This document shows, piece by piece, positions 53,101 through 63,835 of a DNA stretch of 64,000 bases. Made by a program: the position numbers and the translations under genes. Below the pieces are notes generated by a model, which saw only the letters and a list, made by a program, of their open reading frames with translations, was not told the origin of the DNA and searched no databases. Within the stretch, counting starts at the first letter, position 1; the number at the start of each line of letters is the position of its first letter. The stretch is from Nereocystis luetkeana (lineage: Eukaryota; Sar; Phaeophyceae; Laminariales; Laminariaceae), in NCBI GenBank assembly GCA_031213475.1, contig JARUPZ010000023.1, positions 9,938,157-10,002,156 on the forward strand, written 5' to 3'.

Positions 53101-56100
53101 AAAGCATCGATCTCCGACACTCGAAACTAAGGGGGGTCCGCACGCAAAAAAAAAAAGACGTTTCGCAACAACAACGACGACGACGACTGCAACAGGACAG
53201 CAGCACACGACAAGAAAACACTTTGCATAGCACACCCCAACAGACTACATGACCAGGTACATACAGCAGTACAACGAGTTGTTCCACGGCGCAAACAGAT
53301 CGGGGCACACCCATCAACAGCAGCAGTAGAGCGAAAACACATTACGAACTACCGGACAACCGGAGGCGATACGGGAGAGCATTGGAGGCGGCCATATGCT
53401 ACGGCGGCGTCGGACTCACTCAACGTCGCCCTTGGCGGTGCCGTCGTCAGCATTCTCGTTGGAGGCGTTCTCCTTGTCCCGCTTCTTCTTGTCCTGATGG
53501 CGAAAAACAGCCAAAAACAGCCAAAAAAGCGACAGCAACGTTAAATAGGTTCGTGGGCTCACGCGCGCGCTAAAATGTGTTGCCAGGAAATCAATCAGAA
53601 CGTAGGTGAGGGAGAGAGAGACGAAAGGCAGGGTAGGGTAGGCCAAGCAAGGCAAGGCAACGCGAGACAGGGCAAACCAACTATTAACAAAGGCAGGGGA
53701 CACAAAACAAGGCAAGGCCAGGCAAAACTGAAAGCCAAGCCTCTGATACCGCAACAGGTTCTGCTGCTATGGCAAGAAGACCAGATCCTTCCATTTCCCA
53801 AGAGACTACCAGCATTTCTCATGTAACCAAAAACAAAAACAAAAAAAACGACAGACGAAAAAAAATACATTTACTCCCCCGCGGTCAATCAAACACTCGC
53901 ACACCCCTACCTTCTTCTTCTTTTCCTTCTTTTCCTTCGGAGAGTCGTCTCCATCAAGGGGCTCCTCCTCCTTCTTCTTCTCCTGACGGATCACATCGAT
54001 AAAATACCACCCATTCAGCAGGTATGATAGGTAGATACTCGTAGGAAGAGGATGTATATGTAAAGGTCGGTCGGTGCTAAATTAACCCCTTTTTTAGGAC
54101 CCCAGTCCCGTTTTGGGGACAATTTACTTCTGAGTTGAGTACTTTGTCCCCACATATGGGAGTGCGGTTCTAAAAGGGTTGACGTAAGAAAACAAAAAAG
54201 CTCGCCGGGAATGGTCGATCCGTCGGTCGGTCCATCGAAATTTTTGCACGACTGTATGCTATTACGGGGGTGACCATAGTAAACAGGACCTACGGTACAC
54301 CCCAAAAACCTATACATTCCCCTATTTTTAACCACAATATTTGGTCCTACCAGTATACACTATGGTCACCCGTAATATTAATAGCAGGAACAACAGACTG
54401 CATGGATTCGGAGTCGAGCCATTTCTTCCTTTTGGTGGTGTTGTATTCCTGCAGCAGTGCAACACCTTGGAACATGGAAAAAAAAAAATGGAAACGAAAC
54501 AGAATACAAGCCAATGCAATCCAAAGGTCGCCCCGGTGGTTCAAGTGGTTAACCTCGAATTCTACTTGTTTGAGTCCTGGGTTCGAGCCCCAGGAGGGTC
54601 GGACCTTGACTTTATTTGCAAAAATAAAAAAAAAGGGATTCAATTGTTGAGAGCGCCTTGCAGCGTGGGTAGGCACAATTCGATGCGAGTCGACGAGGGA
54701 AGAAAAGGCTGAAATCTTCTCGCGATAAAAAATGAAGGCACGTACCGTAGCGGGAAGGGGGGAGAAGAGCCTGCTATGTGACCCCGGATCTGAGTTACGA
54801 GTTGGAAGGAGAGAGAGAAGAAGATGTGCGAAGATAATGAATGGGATGAAAAAAAAAAAAAAAAAAAAAAAAAGGGGGTCAACACCAAAACCGAAACGTG
54901 CCCGCCCGGTCACCGACGAACGAGAGATATCGGGATGCGGTGCAGCAGGGCTGGCAGTGAGGGGCGGCGGGAAGGGGAGCTCACGAAAAATCATACATGG
55001 TGCACACTCATGTGTTCAAGAGTCAGCGGAAGCAGCCCACCTGCCCCACCCACCTTCTTCTCGCGCTTCTTCTCCTTAGAGTCCTTGGAGTCTTTGTCCT
55101 TATCCTTGCTTTTCTTCGCCTTCTTCGCGGTGTTCACGATGTACGTGCAAAGCTGCAGCGGCAACCACAACAAACGAAGGAACAAAAACAGCAAAGACAT
55201 GAAAATAAAGCACCGACGAAAAAAAAACGTAGCAGGGTGTGGTACTGTGTACAGAAGAGTGGCAAGTTAAGAAATATGATCAAAAACGCGAACATGATCC
55301 CTAGTGAGCCGGGAAGAGACCGTCCCGTCGGAAAGCAATACCTTCTATTTTTTTCCTCCTGAGGTTGAGCTGTGATCACGGACTGCATTTTGGCGATGAG
55401 AAAATGCGGAAACAACACAACAACAACAACAACAACACCAACACAACAACAACAACAACCACAACAACAACGACACAAACACCAACAACAACAACGACAC
55501 AAACACCAACAACACCACAACCACACCACTATCACCACTATCACCACCAACAACAACACCACCAAGTGGGGGGGACGGGGCGGGGGGGAGAAGCGAGCGC
55601 CAGGAATTTAAAAAAAAAACACACACACACACAAAAACACACACAGAGAAAATCTCACCTTGTGCGACATGTCGACCATTTCCTTTGCCCCGCAGGCGTA
55701 GCACTTGTGGAAGATGGCGCCATTCTTGATCTTGTACTCTGCGACACCATACCAAAAAATGGACGGGAAAAACAGAAACGAAAAACACGAAAAGCGAACG
55801 GTAGTCAGTCGTCCACGATCGAGACTCGTATCTCTTGACCTTTTGCTGCCCCGAAAAATGAACCGACTCTACGTGCACTGACTAGTTCCAAGGAGTTTTG
55901 TCCTCAAAAAGTGGCCCCGGTTCCACAGCTCCTTCTTTTTTGTATGGTACGTTCCCGGCGTTTCCTGCCGCGTTGCTTTCATTGCCATATAATGTATACC
56001 AGGCATCCAACAGATCATACATACTTGGCAAATCGAAGAAAATACAACCATGAAAACCCGGAACAAGTTTCCGAGCGAGATGACCATGACGCAAGCCTAT

Positions 56101-59100
56101 CGGTACGGTAGTTCACACTGTACACAGGTACTCTGGTAGTTCCAAACAGGAAACAAGAACAATGAAAAAAAAAAACACACACACACACACACCACCATCC
56201 CACACCCTTCCCCCTCTCCCGGCATAAATCGCACAAAATGAAACAAAGTATAAAAAATGCGTAAATCGCATAAAACGAAACAGAACAAAAAGAGGCATGC
56301 ATCGGCAAATTCGGCGAAAACAAAAACGCACACATGCCGGTAAAAACAAGGAACAAAAAAAAAACTCACTGGACTCGGGGAGCCTGCAGTTGGGGCAGAG
56401 GACGAAGAGTTCGACGTACTTGTGCACCAGCTGCTGGAGGGTGGCGTTCGTGTGGGCGCCGTTCACGATCGCGCGTTCGTCCTCCTCGTTGTAGCGAGTC
56501 TGCATGCCACAAAAAGTCAAAATCCGAGCACACGCCAAGAAACAAAAAAAAAAGAAGACAAAAACGACAAAAAAAAAAGACGAAAAAAGAGACAAGAAGC
56601 AAAAACGATCAAAAAAACAAATGCAGGGAACGGGGGGGGGGGGATCGGAGAAGCTTGACCCCGATGCAAAAAGTACGTCAAAAAGAGTTTTTGACATATT
56701 TTGAAGTCTCGCAGAACGAAGAATAGCTTCCTGAAGCGTATTTCATCAGAGGTCGAGTTTCTGAAAGGGTTTTCCAAGTCGATAAACAAAGCGATCATTA
56801 ATACTCGTAGAGAAAAACAAGCGTGCTTCTCCTAGGGACCTATCAGATGTATATATACCAAAGGGGTGTTTCTCCCGGGGACAGTTCACATGTATATACC
56901 AGGGACGTATATTAGTGCCTGGCAATTCGCATTAGGGCAGATACTCTAGTCCCACGTCTACGTGTATGCACGCTTCCTGCCCTGCGACCGTGAGTACCTG
57001 CCCACCCATGAACCCATCCCGGCCCGGCCCATCAAACTCATCGTGTGTCTCAAAAACTACACCTGCATTGACCTCACAGGTTTTGAGAGGGAGAGAGGGG
57101 GTTCTTCTGTCTTCTGGGGTCCGAAGAGGGTCAACGAAACAACTGCAGCAACGACACCAGCACCCGCCACACACCCCTCACCAACAGTTCACACCTCGCC
57201 GCCCAGATCAGACATCGTCGGGTGCATCGCTGCACGCACAATGCACAGATCGTTCAGATCACTTCAACGCTCTGCGTAACGGATCTACGTGCAATTTCGA
57301 CCGAGCTGGACTGATCTACGGCGGTTACCGTCGGAACTACAGTATAATCTGCACTTTGTTATTTTCAGTATTTAATGCACTCATCTACAAGATGTGGTCA
57401 TTGCTTAAATTAAATGCATGCGCACGCTTTACCGTGGTATAGGCCTGGGCGTAATATGAGAGACCGCTTATTAATAGTATCAAAACTAATGTCTACACAA
57501 CCCTAATCACTCGGTCCAGAGTGGAATACAACACAGAAGATAACCCACCCCATGCAACGATTTATTCGGAGCCGATTTTCTCCAAGCCATGCCTGAACCC
57601 TTCTAGGACTGCAGCCCCGTTTTGGGGACAAACTGCTCAGAATTTTGGTGGAGTATCCTCAAAACGGGACTGCGGTCCTAAAAACTAACGGCTTTAAAAG
57701 GGGAGCACACACAACAAAAAGTGGTGGGCGTTCGAAAACATCCCGTCCCGACATGAACTCCATCGACGAGTCGCTAGGCTTTTACACTACCCCCCGTCGT
57801 CGAAAAAATAAGCTTGGAATTATGTCTGAGGGGGGTGTGTTATATTATCACCCGTATGATAAGGTATTATTTACCAGTATATATAGCACATCTTGGAGAG
57901 ATCATCGATTCCCACAAAGTTGATGCTCTAGATCTTCCAAGGCAGATAGATCATCTGTCCCGGATATCGCATGATCTACTGTACAGTAGCTCATCTTGGC
58001 GGGTGAGGCCCGTACAGTCTGCATGATCTCGCACACATGTGCCCTGGGTCGGATCTGTACTACTCACGCAGATCCTGCCCAGGAACTAGATGATCTACTG
58101 TATTTAGATTAGATAGATCATGATCTCTTCGAGGTGTTATTATATGTACTACCGCAATAAAAAAGACCGAAGGCTCGTCCTTTACAGTGTTTACCTGAGC
58201 ACCGAGCTCGGTGCCGAAGAACTTGCAGACCTCTCCGGGGTCGCGCTTGAGGGCGAGAGAGAGGTCCACTACGTTAAAGATGACCGTCTTGATGCCGTTG
58301 CCCCTGCCTTCGACCTTGCCGATCACGCGGGGCATCTTGTACCTGTTACATATACATAGGCACCGGAAAAAAACGCGATATTATAGGGTCGTGACGACAA
58401 AACAATAAGTGCCTCTTAGAGTTAGTTGCTACCGCGGCATACAGTATTGTAGCCTTTACCTTTACCACTGTATTACAATACCAGGTATAGGATAGAGGAT
58501 GAAAATCGGGGAAGATTTCATTGTACGCGTTTTAGTGTGTTCGACCAATAAAAAAAAAACGGCTTGACTTCTCCCGAGACGAAAGTTCACTATCCTCAGA
58601 TAAGAATTCATGCAAGGCGGCTCGGGCATAAGCGAGAGAGTCCCGACGACAAACCAATACCGGTGTGTCACTGCCGTCCCTGCCGGGGCACATCGTACCC
58701 GGTACGAAGTACACGTAAACACAATAGTGGCCCCCTCAGTAGTGCTGGTCATGTGCCAGCCTGAAAAACAGGCACTATTGAACGCTGCAGCATCCGGCAG
58801 TAATCCAGACTGGGGAACAAAAAAGGTTTCAGAATGGAAAATGAAAAACTGTGTCAGGCAAAAAATACAAAAAACACCCGCGCACCGCTCCGGCGACCTG
58901 CACTCCAGCTTTAGTGAGGCACCACCAAAACCCTTGTAGGGCGATAGGTTCGCGACGGTAGAAAGAGCACCGTGTCACGCATCGCGCGTACCACCCGACC
59001 CCTTTACCGGGGCATCTCGTACCCGTTTACAAACGAAATCACGCGATTATCATGGAAAGCCAAGGCAACGACAAAAGCCAAAACAGCAGAGTATTTATAA

Positions 59101-61647
59101 GCATCACTAATACAGGGATCATAGTAAACAGGACCAAATATTGTTAGTAAAAATAGCGAAATATATAAGTTTTTGTATAGACCGTAGGTTCTGTTTAATA
59201 GGGTCCCCCGTAATAGTGGGTACCCCGACCTCACCCAATTAGCGCGAACTGCTTATAGGACAAAACCAACTGCAGTCCCCCGTCCCTTGTTTTTTGGGGA
59301 CAAACCACTTACATTCCAACTACTACGGGGGACCATAGTTATTAGGACCTATGGTATACATAAAAACCTATATATTCAAGCATTTTTACTAACAATATTT
59401 GGTCCTGTTGACTATGGTCCCCCGTAATAAAATGTCCCTCAAGACGGGACTGCAGTCCTAAAAAGGGGCCCCGACAGCGACCACGACATAACTTGGGTGC
59501 TTGCTATCAACGTCTACACAAGCATCGTGAGCGCCAAGAAAAAAATACGTATTGAGTGGAATCATGTTGCTTGCACGCGCGACGGTGAGACAGACTCCTT
59601 TCACTGTATTTCGGACGCCCCAATCTGTATCACCCCCCAATGACGCAGCAGTTGTTGTACTGTCGCTGAAATCGTTCATTTTTGAGCGCCAATTCCCCCC
59701 CCCTTCCCCACCCTCTGAGTCTCAAGCCGGCTCATCGAGTCGAGGCACTGAACGGGACTACCGGAACATTCTTCACCTGCTTCAAAGCGCAATTCCAACA
59801 CCAGTATGTTTGAGTATGTAGCGTCGCTACGACAGCTAATACTGCTGTGCTGCTACCGCTACTATCGACCCAAGCAAAAGCGGTCATACGACAAGCGGTG
59901 CACCGACTATCCCTTTTGAGGTTGTTTCTTTTTCCTCGCCTCAGGAGCTTTTGTCTACCTACATACACCCTCAACCGAAAGACTGACCTCCTCGTGAAAA
60001 CCGAAAGCGCCAGACAACCCCCGTGAAACAGTCCATTCCTACTTGATATATCTAGATATTTCAGGGGCAATAGATAGACAGATAGATCGATAGATAGATA
60101 CTTCATCTGTAGGATCTGGCCCTTGTTGTCGGGTGGGGAGGTGTATAATCAGCACCATCTACATTACGACTAGATTCCTGGGTTGTACAAGTATCTGTGA
60201 TACATATGCAAACATCCTGGACCCCCGACCTCTCCCACCGGCGGCTGAGGGACTACAGCAGATAACCTCCTGTAGATAGATCAGATAGGTTATCTGTTCC
60301 AGACGTGGGGTCATCTCACGGTCTAAGCGTACGTACATACTGTTGTCGTAGGGATTAAGAAAAAAAAAAAAAAAAAACGAAAAAAAACGAAAGTAGTGGA
60401 AAATAAGAAAATGCACGTAATGTTCCAGCGATTATGGGTAATTCTTCAGTTGAGGATCTCCAGGATCGATCACGAACAACACGTGGGCTCAAAAAGTACT
60501 ACTCGCACATCCGAGTACGACCCCTACTCGTATATACTACCAGGTACATAGTACGACCTTTGCGTACACCAGTACCGACCCTCTCTCACAAGAAGCCTGA
60601 AATCGGGCTCAGGCTGACTTTTCTTATGCTGGGCGCGCGCGAAAATTCGCTCTCTCGTGTCTGCGTTTTTTCTTAGTTTCTATTCGGCACACGACAAGAC
60701 ACTTTCCCTATACCTGGTACGATAAGAGTTGCACAATAAATGAATCGTGCCTTGGGGCCCTCGTCAGCCACAGGAAGAGGTCAGCTCTCTGAACCCCTAT
60801 ACATACTGCTGAAGGGCTGCCGTCCCATTTTGGGAGAAAAACTACTGCTGTACTTAGAAGTTGAGTACTCTCATCCCCCAATCTCCCCCGCAACAAAATT
60901 TTGCGGTCCTCCAGCTGTCGTAACAGGGTTCCAGCTTGGGCGCGGACTGCTTTTACTATTAATACGTACCTGGTATAACAATAGCCGAGAGCTTTCTGTT
61001 GAAGACAAAAAAAAAAGATAGCAACATTTCAGGCTGGCCTTTTTGTGAGCTACTTTATTATGAGCGGCCGGTGCTGTACTGTACCGCAGGGCGCGTCTAC
61101 TTTTATGCATTAGTAGGGGCACAAAAACAACAAAAGGGACGCCACACTATTAATACCCGTTTTCGAGAGCAAAGGCAGGAGAGTGTACTAAAACAAAAGT
61201 AAAAACCGACAAGAAAAAAAATGCTGTTCGCAAATTCGTCCAGAAATCCCGACAACACTGGTTTGTTCTCCATTGTGAACCTTTCCGAGAAGTGTGGTTG
61301 GTTACGTAGTGTCTGCCGTTTTTTCTTTTTTTGTCCTTGTTTTCGATTTACCAAACGGCAGTGCACCGGCACTAAAAAATCTCAAAAAAGTATTTGTTTT
61401 CGTCCAATGTGCAGCTGGGCAGAGCAGAGGCAGCAGCAGCAGCAGCAGCAGCAGCAGCTTGCGGCAGCACAACAAACAACCATGAAAACCAAAAATACAA
61501 AGACGATAAAAAACATGAAAATGTTTCCACGTATAAAACTACAAATACTGCTGTTGTAGACAACTACTCGTATAGCGAACTGCTCTCTCGCCTGTACTCG
61601 GGGTCATCGATAGGCTCCGTGCCCGAAATATTGATGTTCCCCGACAT
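50171..61647 (-). CDS. EIF5: Eukaryotic translation initiation factor 5 (eIF5), ten exons, 3' end open
   Basis: Minus-strand exons: 61647-61592, 58342-58195, 56499-56370, 55738-55659, 55152-55054, 53982-53911, 53493-53420, 52825-52663, 51645-51451, 50407-50171; phases agree throughout and give 418 residues. eIF5 is the GTPase-activating protein for eIF2 in the scanning pre-initiation complex. Start MSGNINISG leads to YRYKMPRV; Arg19 matches the catalytic arginine finger (Arg15 of yeast and human eIF5). [19 protein letters not shown] and ERAIVNGAH are typical of the eIF5/eIF2-beta fold. The zinc ribbon is C103-x2-C106-x17-C124-x2-C127. A Lys/Glu-rich linker (about 145-220) precedes a C-terminal W2 HEAT domain with [19 protein letters not shown] and a tail [16 protein letters not shown]. 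Introns 1 and 9 use GC donors. The last exon ends at donor GAG|GTGGGC; reading on to 49904 gives a Phe-rich unlikely tail, so a short terminal exon is missing. Confidence 0.93.
50505..50580 (-). mobile_element. Poly-C-ended dispersed repeat, 3' fragment, inverted
   Basis: Minus strand: GATCATACGACTGCGGCCAT, GAGATCGAGTACATCTCTCC, GAGTACACC then a C run. Located 98 bp beyond exon 10 of eIF5 on the plus coordinate, within intron 9. Confidence 0.75.
51010..51078 (+). mobile_element. Poly-C-ended dispersed repeat, 3' fragment
   Basis: Starts after one C run with GTCATACGACTACGGCCAT, ends CCGAGTACACC then C. It is preceded by ATGACCAGGGCAAGTAACG ... AAGTACGCCCC, the variant also seen at 31384-31465. 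Confidence 0.75.
51449..51450 (-). other. GC splice donor of eIF5 intron 9
   Basis: CAG|GCGAGT on the minus strand. Exon 9 must end in phase 0 to join GTC CAC CGC of exon 10. The nearest GT (GCGA|GTGGTA) would give phase 1 and break the W2 domain, so the GC donor is required. Confidence 0.8.
52158..52225 (+). mobile_element. Poly-C-ended dispersed repeat, 3' fragment
   Basis: GTCATACGACTACAGCCATG, then ACGACTACACCCCTCCCC. Located in eIF5 intron 8. Confidence 0.65.
52370..52580 (+). mobile_element. Poly-C-ended dispersed repeat, full length
   Basis: GAGGATACAGCCCACCCTTC to GAGTACACCCCTCCCCCC, including GGTGAAAACCCGACACGC and GATCGAGTACATCTCTCC. Antisense in eIF5 intron 8. Confidence 0.8.
54082..54182. 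mobile_element. Family B foldback element, copy 8
   Basis: TTAACCCCTTTTTTAGGACC, CAGTCCCGTTTTGGGGACA, right half GGGAGTGCGGTTCTAAAAG and GGTTGA. Located in eIF5 intron 5. Confidence 0.8.
54262..54375. mobile_element. Family A foldback MITE, copy 10
   Basis: TTACGGGGGTGACCATAGT ... ACTATGGTCACCCGTAA. GGTCCTACCAGTATACACT replaces GGTCCTATTTACT, a TA-CCAG-TA insertion. Located in eIF5 intron 5. Confidence 0.88.
54526..54873 (+). mobile_element. tRNA-derived SINE, copy 2
   Basis: Same head, body and A tail (about 24 A) as 43204-43547, differing by about ten substitutions and small indels. Inserted antisense in eIF5 intron 5, next to a family A and a family B element. Confidence 0.88.
55416..55560. 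repeat. (CAA)n-type microsatellite
   Basis: CAACAACAACAACAACACC units and variants with internal ACACAAACACCAACAAC duplication. Located in eIF5 intron 4. Confidence 0.9.
57596..57692. mobile_element. Family B foldback element, copy 9
   Basis: TGAACCCTTCTAGGACTGCAG, CCGTTTTGGGGACAAACTG, AAAACGGGACTGCGGTCC. Located in eIF5 intron 2. Confidence 0.82.
59111..59213. mobile_element. Family A foldback MITE, copy 11
   Basis: The left end is degraded (TACAGGGATCATAGTAAACA), the right end intact (GGGTCCCCCGTAA). Located in eIF5 intron 1. Confidence 0.8.
59255..59466. mobile_element. Family B foldback element, copy 10, interrupted
   Basis: Left half (GCAGTCCCCCGTCCCTTG, GGGGACAAACCACTTACATT) and right half (AATGTCCCTCAAGACGGGA, CTGCAGTCCTAAAAAGGGG) are separated by a complete family A MITE at a TA. 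Confidence 0.85.
59323..59427. mobile_element. Family A foldback MITE, copy 12, nested
   Basis: CTACGGGGGACCATAGTTAT ... CTATGGTCCCCCGTAA, with TA on each side, inside the family B copy at 59255-59466. Confidence 0.92.
60810..60890. mobile_element. Family B foldback element, copy 11, with CTGCTG micro-insertion
   Basis: GGCTGCCGTCCCATTTTGGG, then AACTACTGCTGTACTTAGAA where other copies read AACTACTTAGAA. The right half is degraded (CTCATCCCCCAATC). Confidence 0.75.
61428..61457. repeat. (CAG)n microsatellite
   Basis: Ten CAG units in eIF5 intron 1, 135 bp from exon 1. Confidence 0.9.
61590..61591 (-). other. GC splice donor of eIF5 intron 1
   Basis: TACAG|GCGAGA on the minus strand gives the conserved YRYKMPR. 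A GT donor 6 nt upstream (CCCGA|GTACAG) has the same phase but would delete the Tyr-Arg pair, including the catalytic arginine. Confidence 0.75.
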
Positions 61648-61760
61648 GACGCTTCCTTCGATCTCCTGTGCGACCGCTCCTGATGCTGCTGCTGCTGCTG
61701 TGTCTTCCGCTGGCTATTCCCGCCGGCGCCGCCGCTGCTGCTGCTGCTACCGCTACTGCT
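61648..61760 (-). promoter_or_regulatory. Probable eIF5 5' UTR with CAG repeats
   Basis: Immediately upstream of the eIF5 ATG (minus strand) are two short CAG runs (plus coordinates about 61684-61702 and 61732-61750). The transcript start is unknown, so 5' UTR is inferred from closeness. Confidence 0.5.
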
Positions 61761-63599
61761 AGGTGGCTCCTTCGAAGGGTAGAGTCAGCCCTTGAGGTCC
61801 TACTCGCCGGGCTTCTCGGACGCTTACTTTGATGAGGCTGGTAGTTTTTTCCCAACGCAAACGTGCGCGCGCGATTGTGATTATTTGCAACACAGGCCAA
61901 GGAACGGAAGAACAACAGAACAAAACCGCCGACATCACGGACCGGAACAGTACCGCGCGGGGAGCGGGGGGGGGTAGGGCAGAGCAGAGGGCGGGAGGGA
62001 ATTAATAGGAGTGGCGGGGTAAGCTTCGATGATGATGTACATCAAACATAAAACTCGAGCATGAAATCATATGCTGCTTTGTGTTCAACCCTGAGTTTTT
62101 GGGCGCAAATTTGTCATCCTTGTATGTTATCAAGGGTATTGTGCCCAAAGCGTGTGTGCAGATTAAAAAATAAACAAAACAGAGATACCTGGTACAAAAG
62201 AGAGCGGGGCAGGTCCGCTAAATGGTTTTTTGAGTTTGAAGTTTTGATGGAACCGATTGTTGTACTCTTGCAACATACCAGATATGGTGATAAAAGTATC
62301 AACGTGTATACTTACGTACAGTACCCGCTTCAAAAGTTCGTCGCAAGCAATCAGCAGCCTGCCCTGCTTGAATCAAAGACCACAACAAATGGGGGGGGGG
62401 GGGGGGGAACACACAAAAACCCCGCACCCGGATGGCAACTACTGTTAATCGAAATAAGTCGATGGAAAATATGTAAATGCCAGCGTAACTTGCATGTGCA
62501 CTTGGTGGCGAGGGAAGGCGTTCAGTGTTCAGTCCGATCCTCGTGTCAGATCATATACCCGTACCAGCGAGTACAAAGCATGGGTGCGTAAAAATAATCC
62601 CTGCGATGTTATCTTCTCTCGGGTCAGCTGCTTGGGGGATCCCAGGGGTGTATCGATCAGAACCCAGAAACGAGAAGACGAGAAGCGCCTGCAGTCAGTA
62701 CTATTAATATTAATAGTAGTTTCAACTTTAAAGTGTGCGCCCTCAGCATAACGAGTGCTACGATCACATGCCGCAGGCGCGCGCTCCGCACAGCTCTCGT
62801 TGTTCTATATAGAACAGAAGTTCGAATACTGCAGGGTACTGCACTACACAGTCTCTGCAAGTCGTTTTCCGAACAGCTTTCTGTACGTCGCGCCGTTCCT
62901 TCTCTCCTCGAAGCGATGAATTCAACACCAAATATACTCACTAACACCAATATGCCTCCCCTAATCAAGCAAGCCTCCTACCGGTATTCAAAGTGTACGA
63001 AGGTTCAAAAACGCTCCGCAAAGTCCACATTTCCTACGTTCAATCTCCCACGCAAAAACGATTTCACACAAATCACGAACCGGGGTTCGTCCGAGATTAG
63101 ACTGCAGTTTCGAGCGGAAAATGACAGTCACGACGACGCACATAAATAGGAGAGATGAAAGTCACAGGTAACGGGGCATTTAGAAGCCATTCCCGGGTTT
63201 CAGGCCTTGCGTTCTGGGTTAAAGGGTAGCCAGTCAGGGCTAGGGTTACAGGTGTCGGGATTCGAGGGCTGAGCGGGCTGCAGCGATGTCCTCGAGGGCG
63301 AATGGGGGGGGGGCTGCAGCGGCGGCAAATGACGGGTCATGGCGTAATACACCAGCGAGAGACAGCTGGCTGCCACAGCAGAGTTTGGCCGTCGTCGCGC
63401 GCAGGTCTGTGGGAAATGAAATGGCCGGTGTGCAGGAGAGGACTTACGCGACGGACATGTTTAGAAACGCAAATGCCTGAAACTCGGGGATGGCTCCCAC
63501 ATGCCCCCCTCTTTCAGTCGTGATTAAAATCTGCCCCACAACGTATCACAGGTTGTCGTCACTCAAATCTCGCCAACGTACTCGTGCAGCAAGGCAGTA

Positions 63600-63703
63600 T
63601 TACGGGGGGCATATTAAATAGGACCTATGGTAACCCCAAAACCTAAATATTTCGCTACTTTTTACGAACAATATTTGGTCCTATTTACTATGGTCCCCCG
63701 TAA
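63600..63703. mobile_element. Family A foldback MITE, copy 13
   Basis: TTACGGGGGGCATATTAAAT ... CTATGGTCCCCCGTAA. Confidence 0.88.
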
Positions 63704-63721
63704 AAGGAAGGGGTACTTGGA

Positions 63722-63835
63722 ACCACTCCCCGCTTCAGCCCTTTTTGGGGGAAAGCGCCATCCAGCTATGGGAACCGACCAGTCAAATTCTGAGTAACTT
63801 GTCCCCAAAACGAGACTGCCGTCCTGAAAGGGGGT
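63722..63835. mobile_element. Family B foldback element, copy 12
   Basis: Degraded left half (CCGCTTCAGCCCTTTTTGGG) and good right half (CTTGTCCCCAAAACGAGACT, CCGTCCTGAAAGGGGGTTAG). Confidence 0.65.

Noticed and set aside
58990..59035. Degraded duplicate of the eIF5 exon 2 start (GGTACGAGATGCCCCGG on the minus strand; a similar GGTACGATGTGCCCCGG near 58690)
   Set aside because: The match covers only about 17 bases and stops at once; chance or conversion cannot be told apart without other copies.
62733..63149. 138-codon plus-strand frame as a gene
   Set aside because: No motif, no splice support and no homologous pattern that I can recognise.
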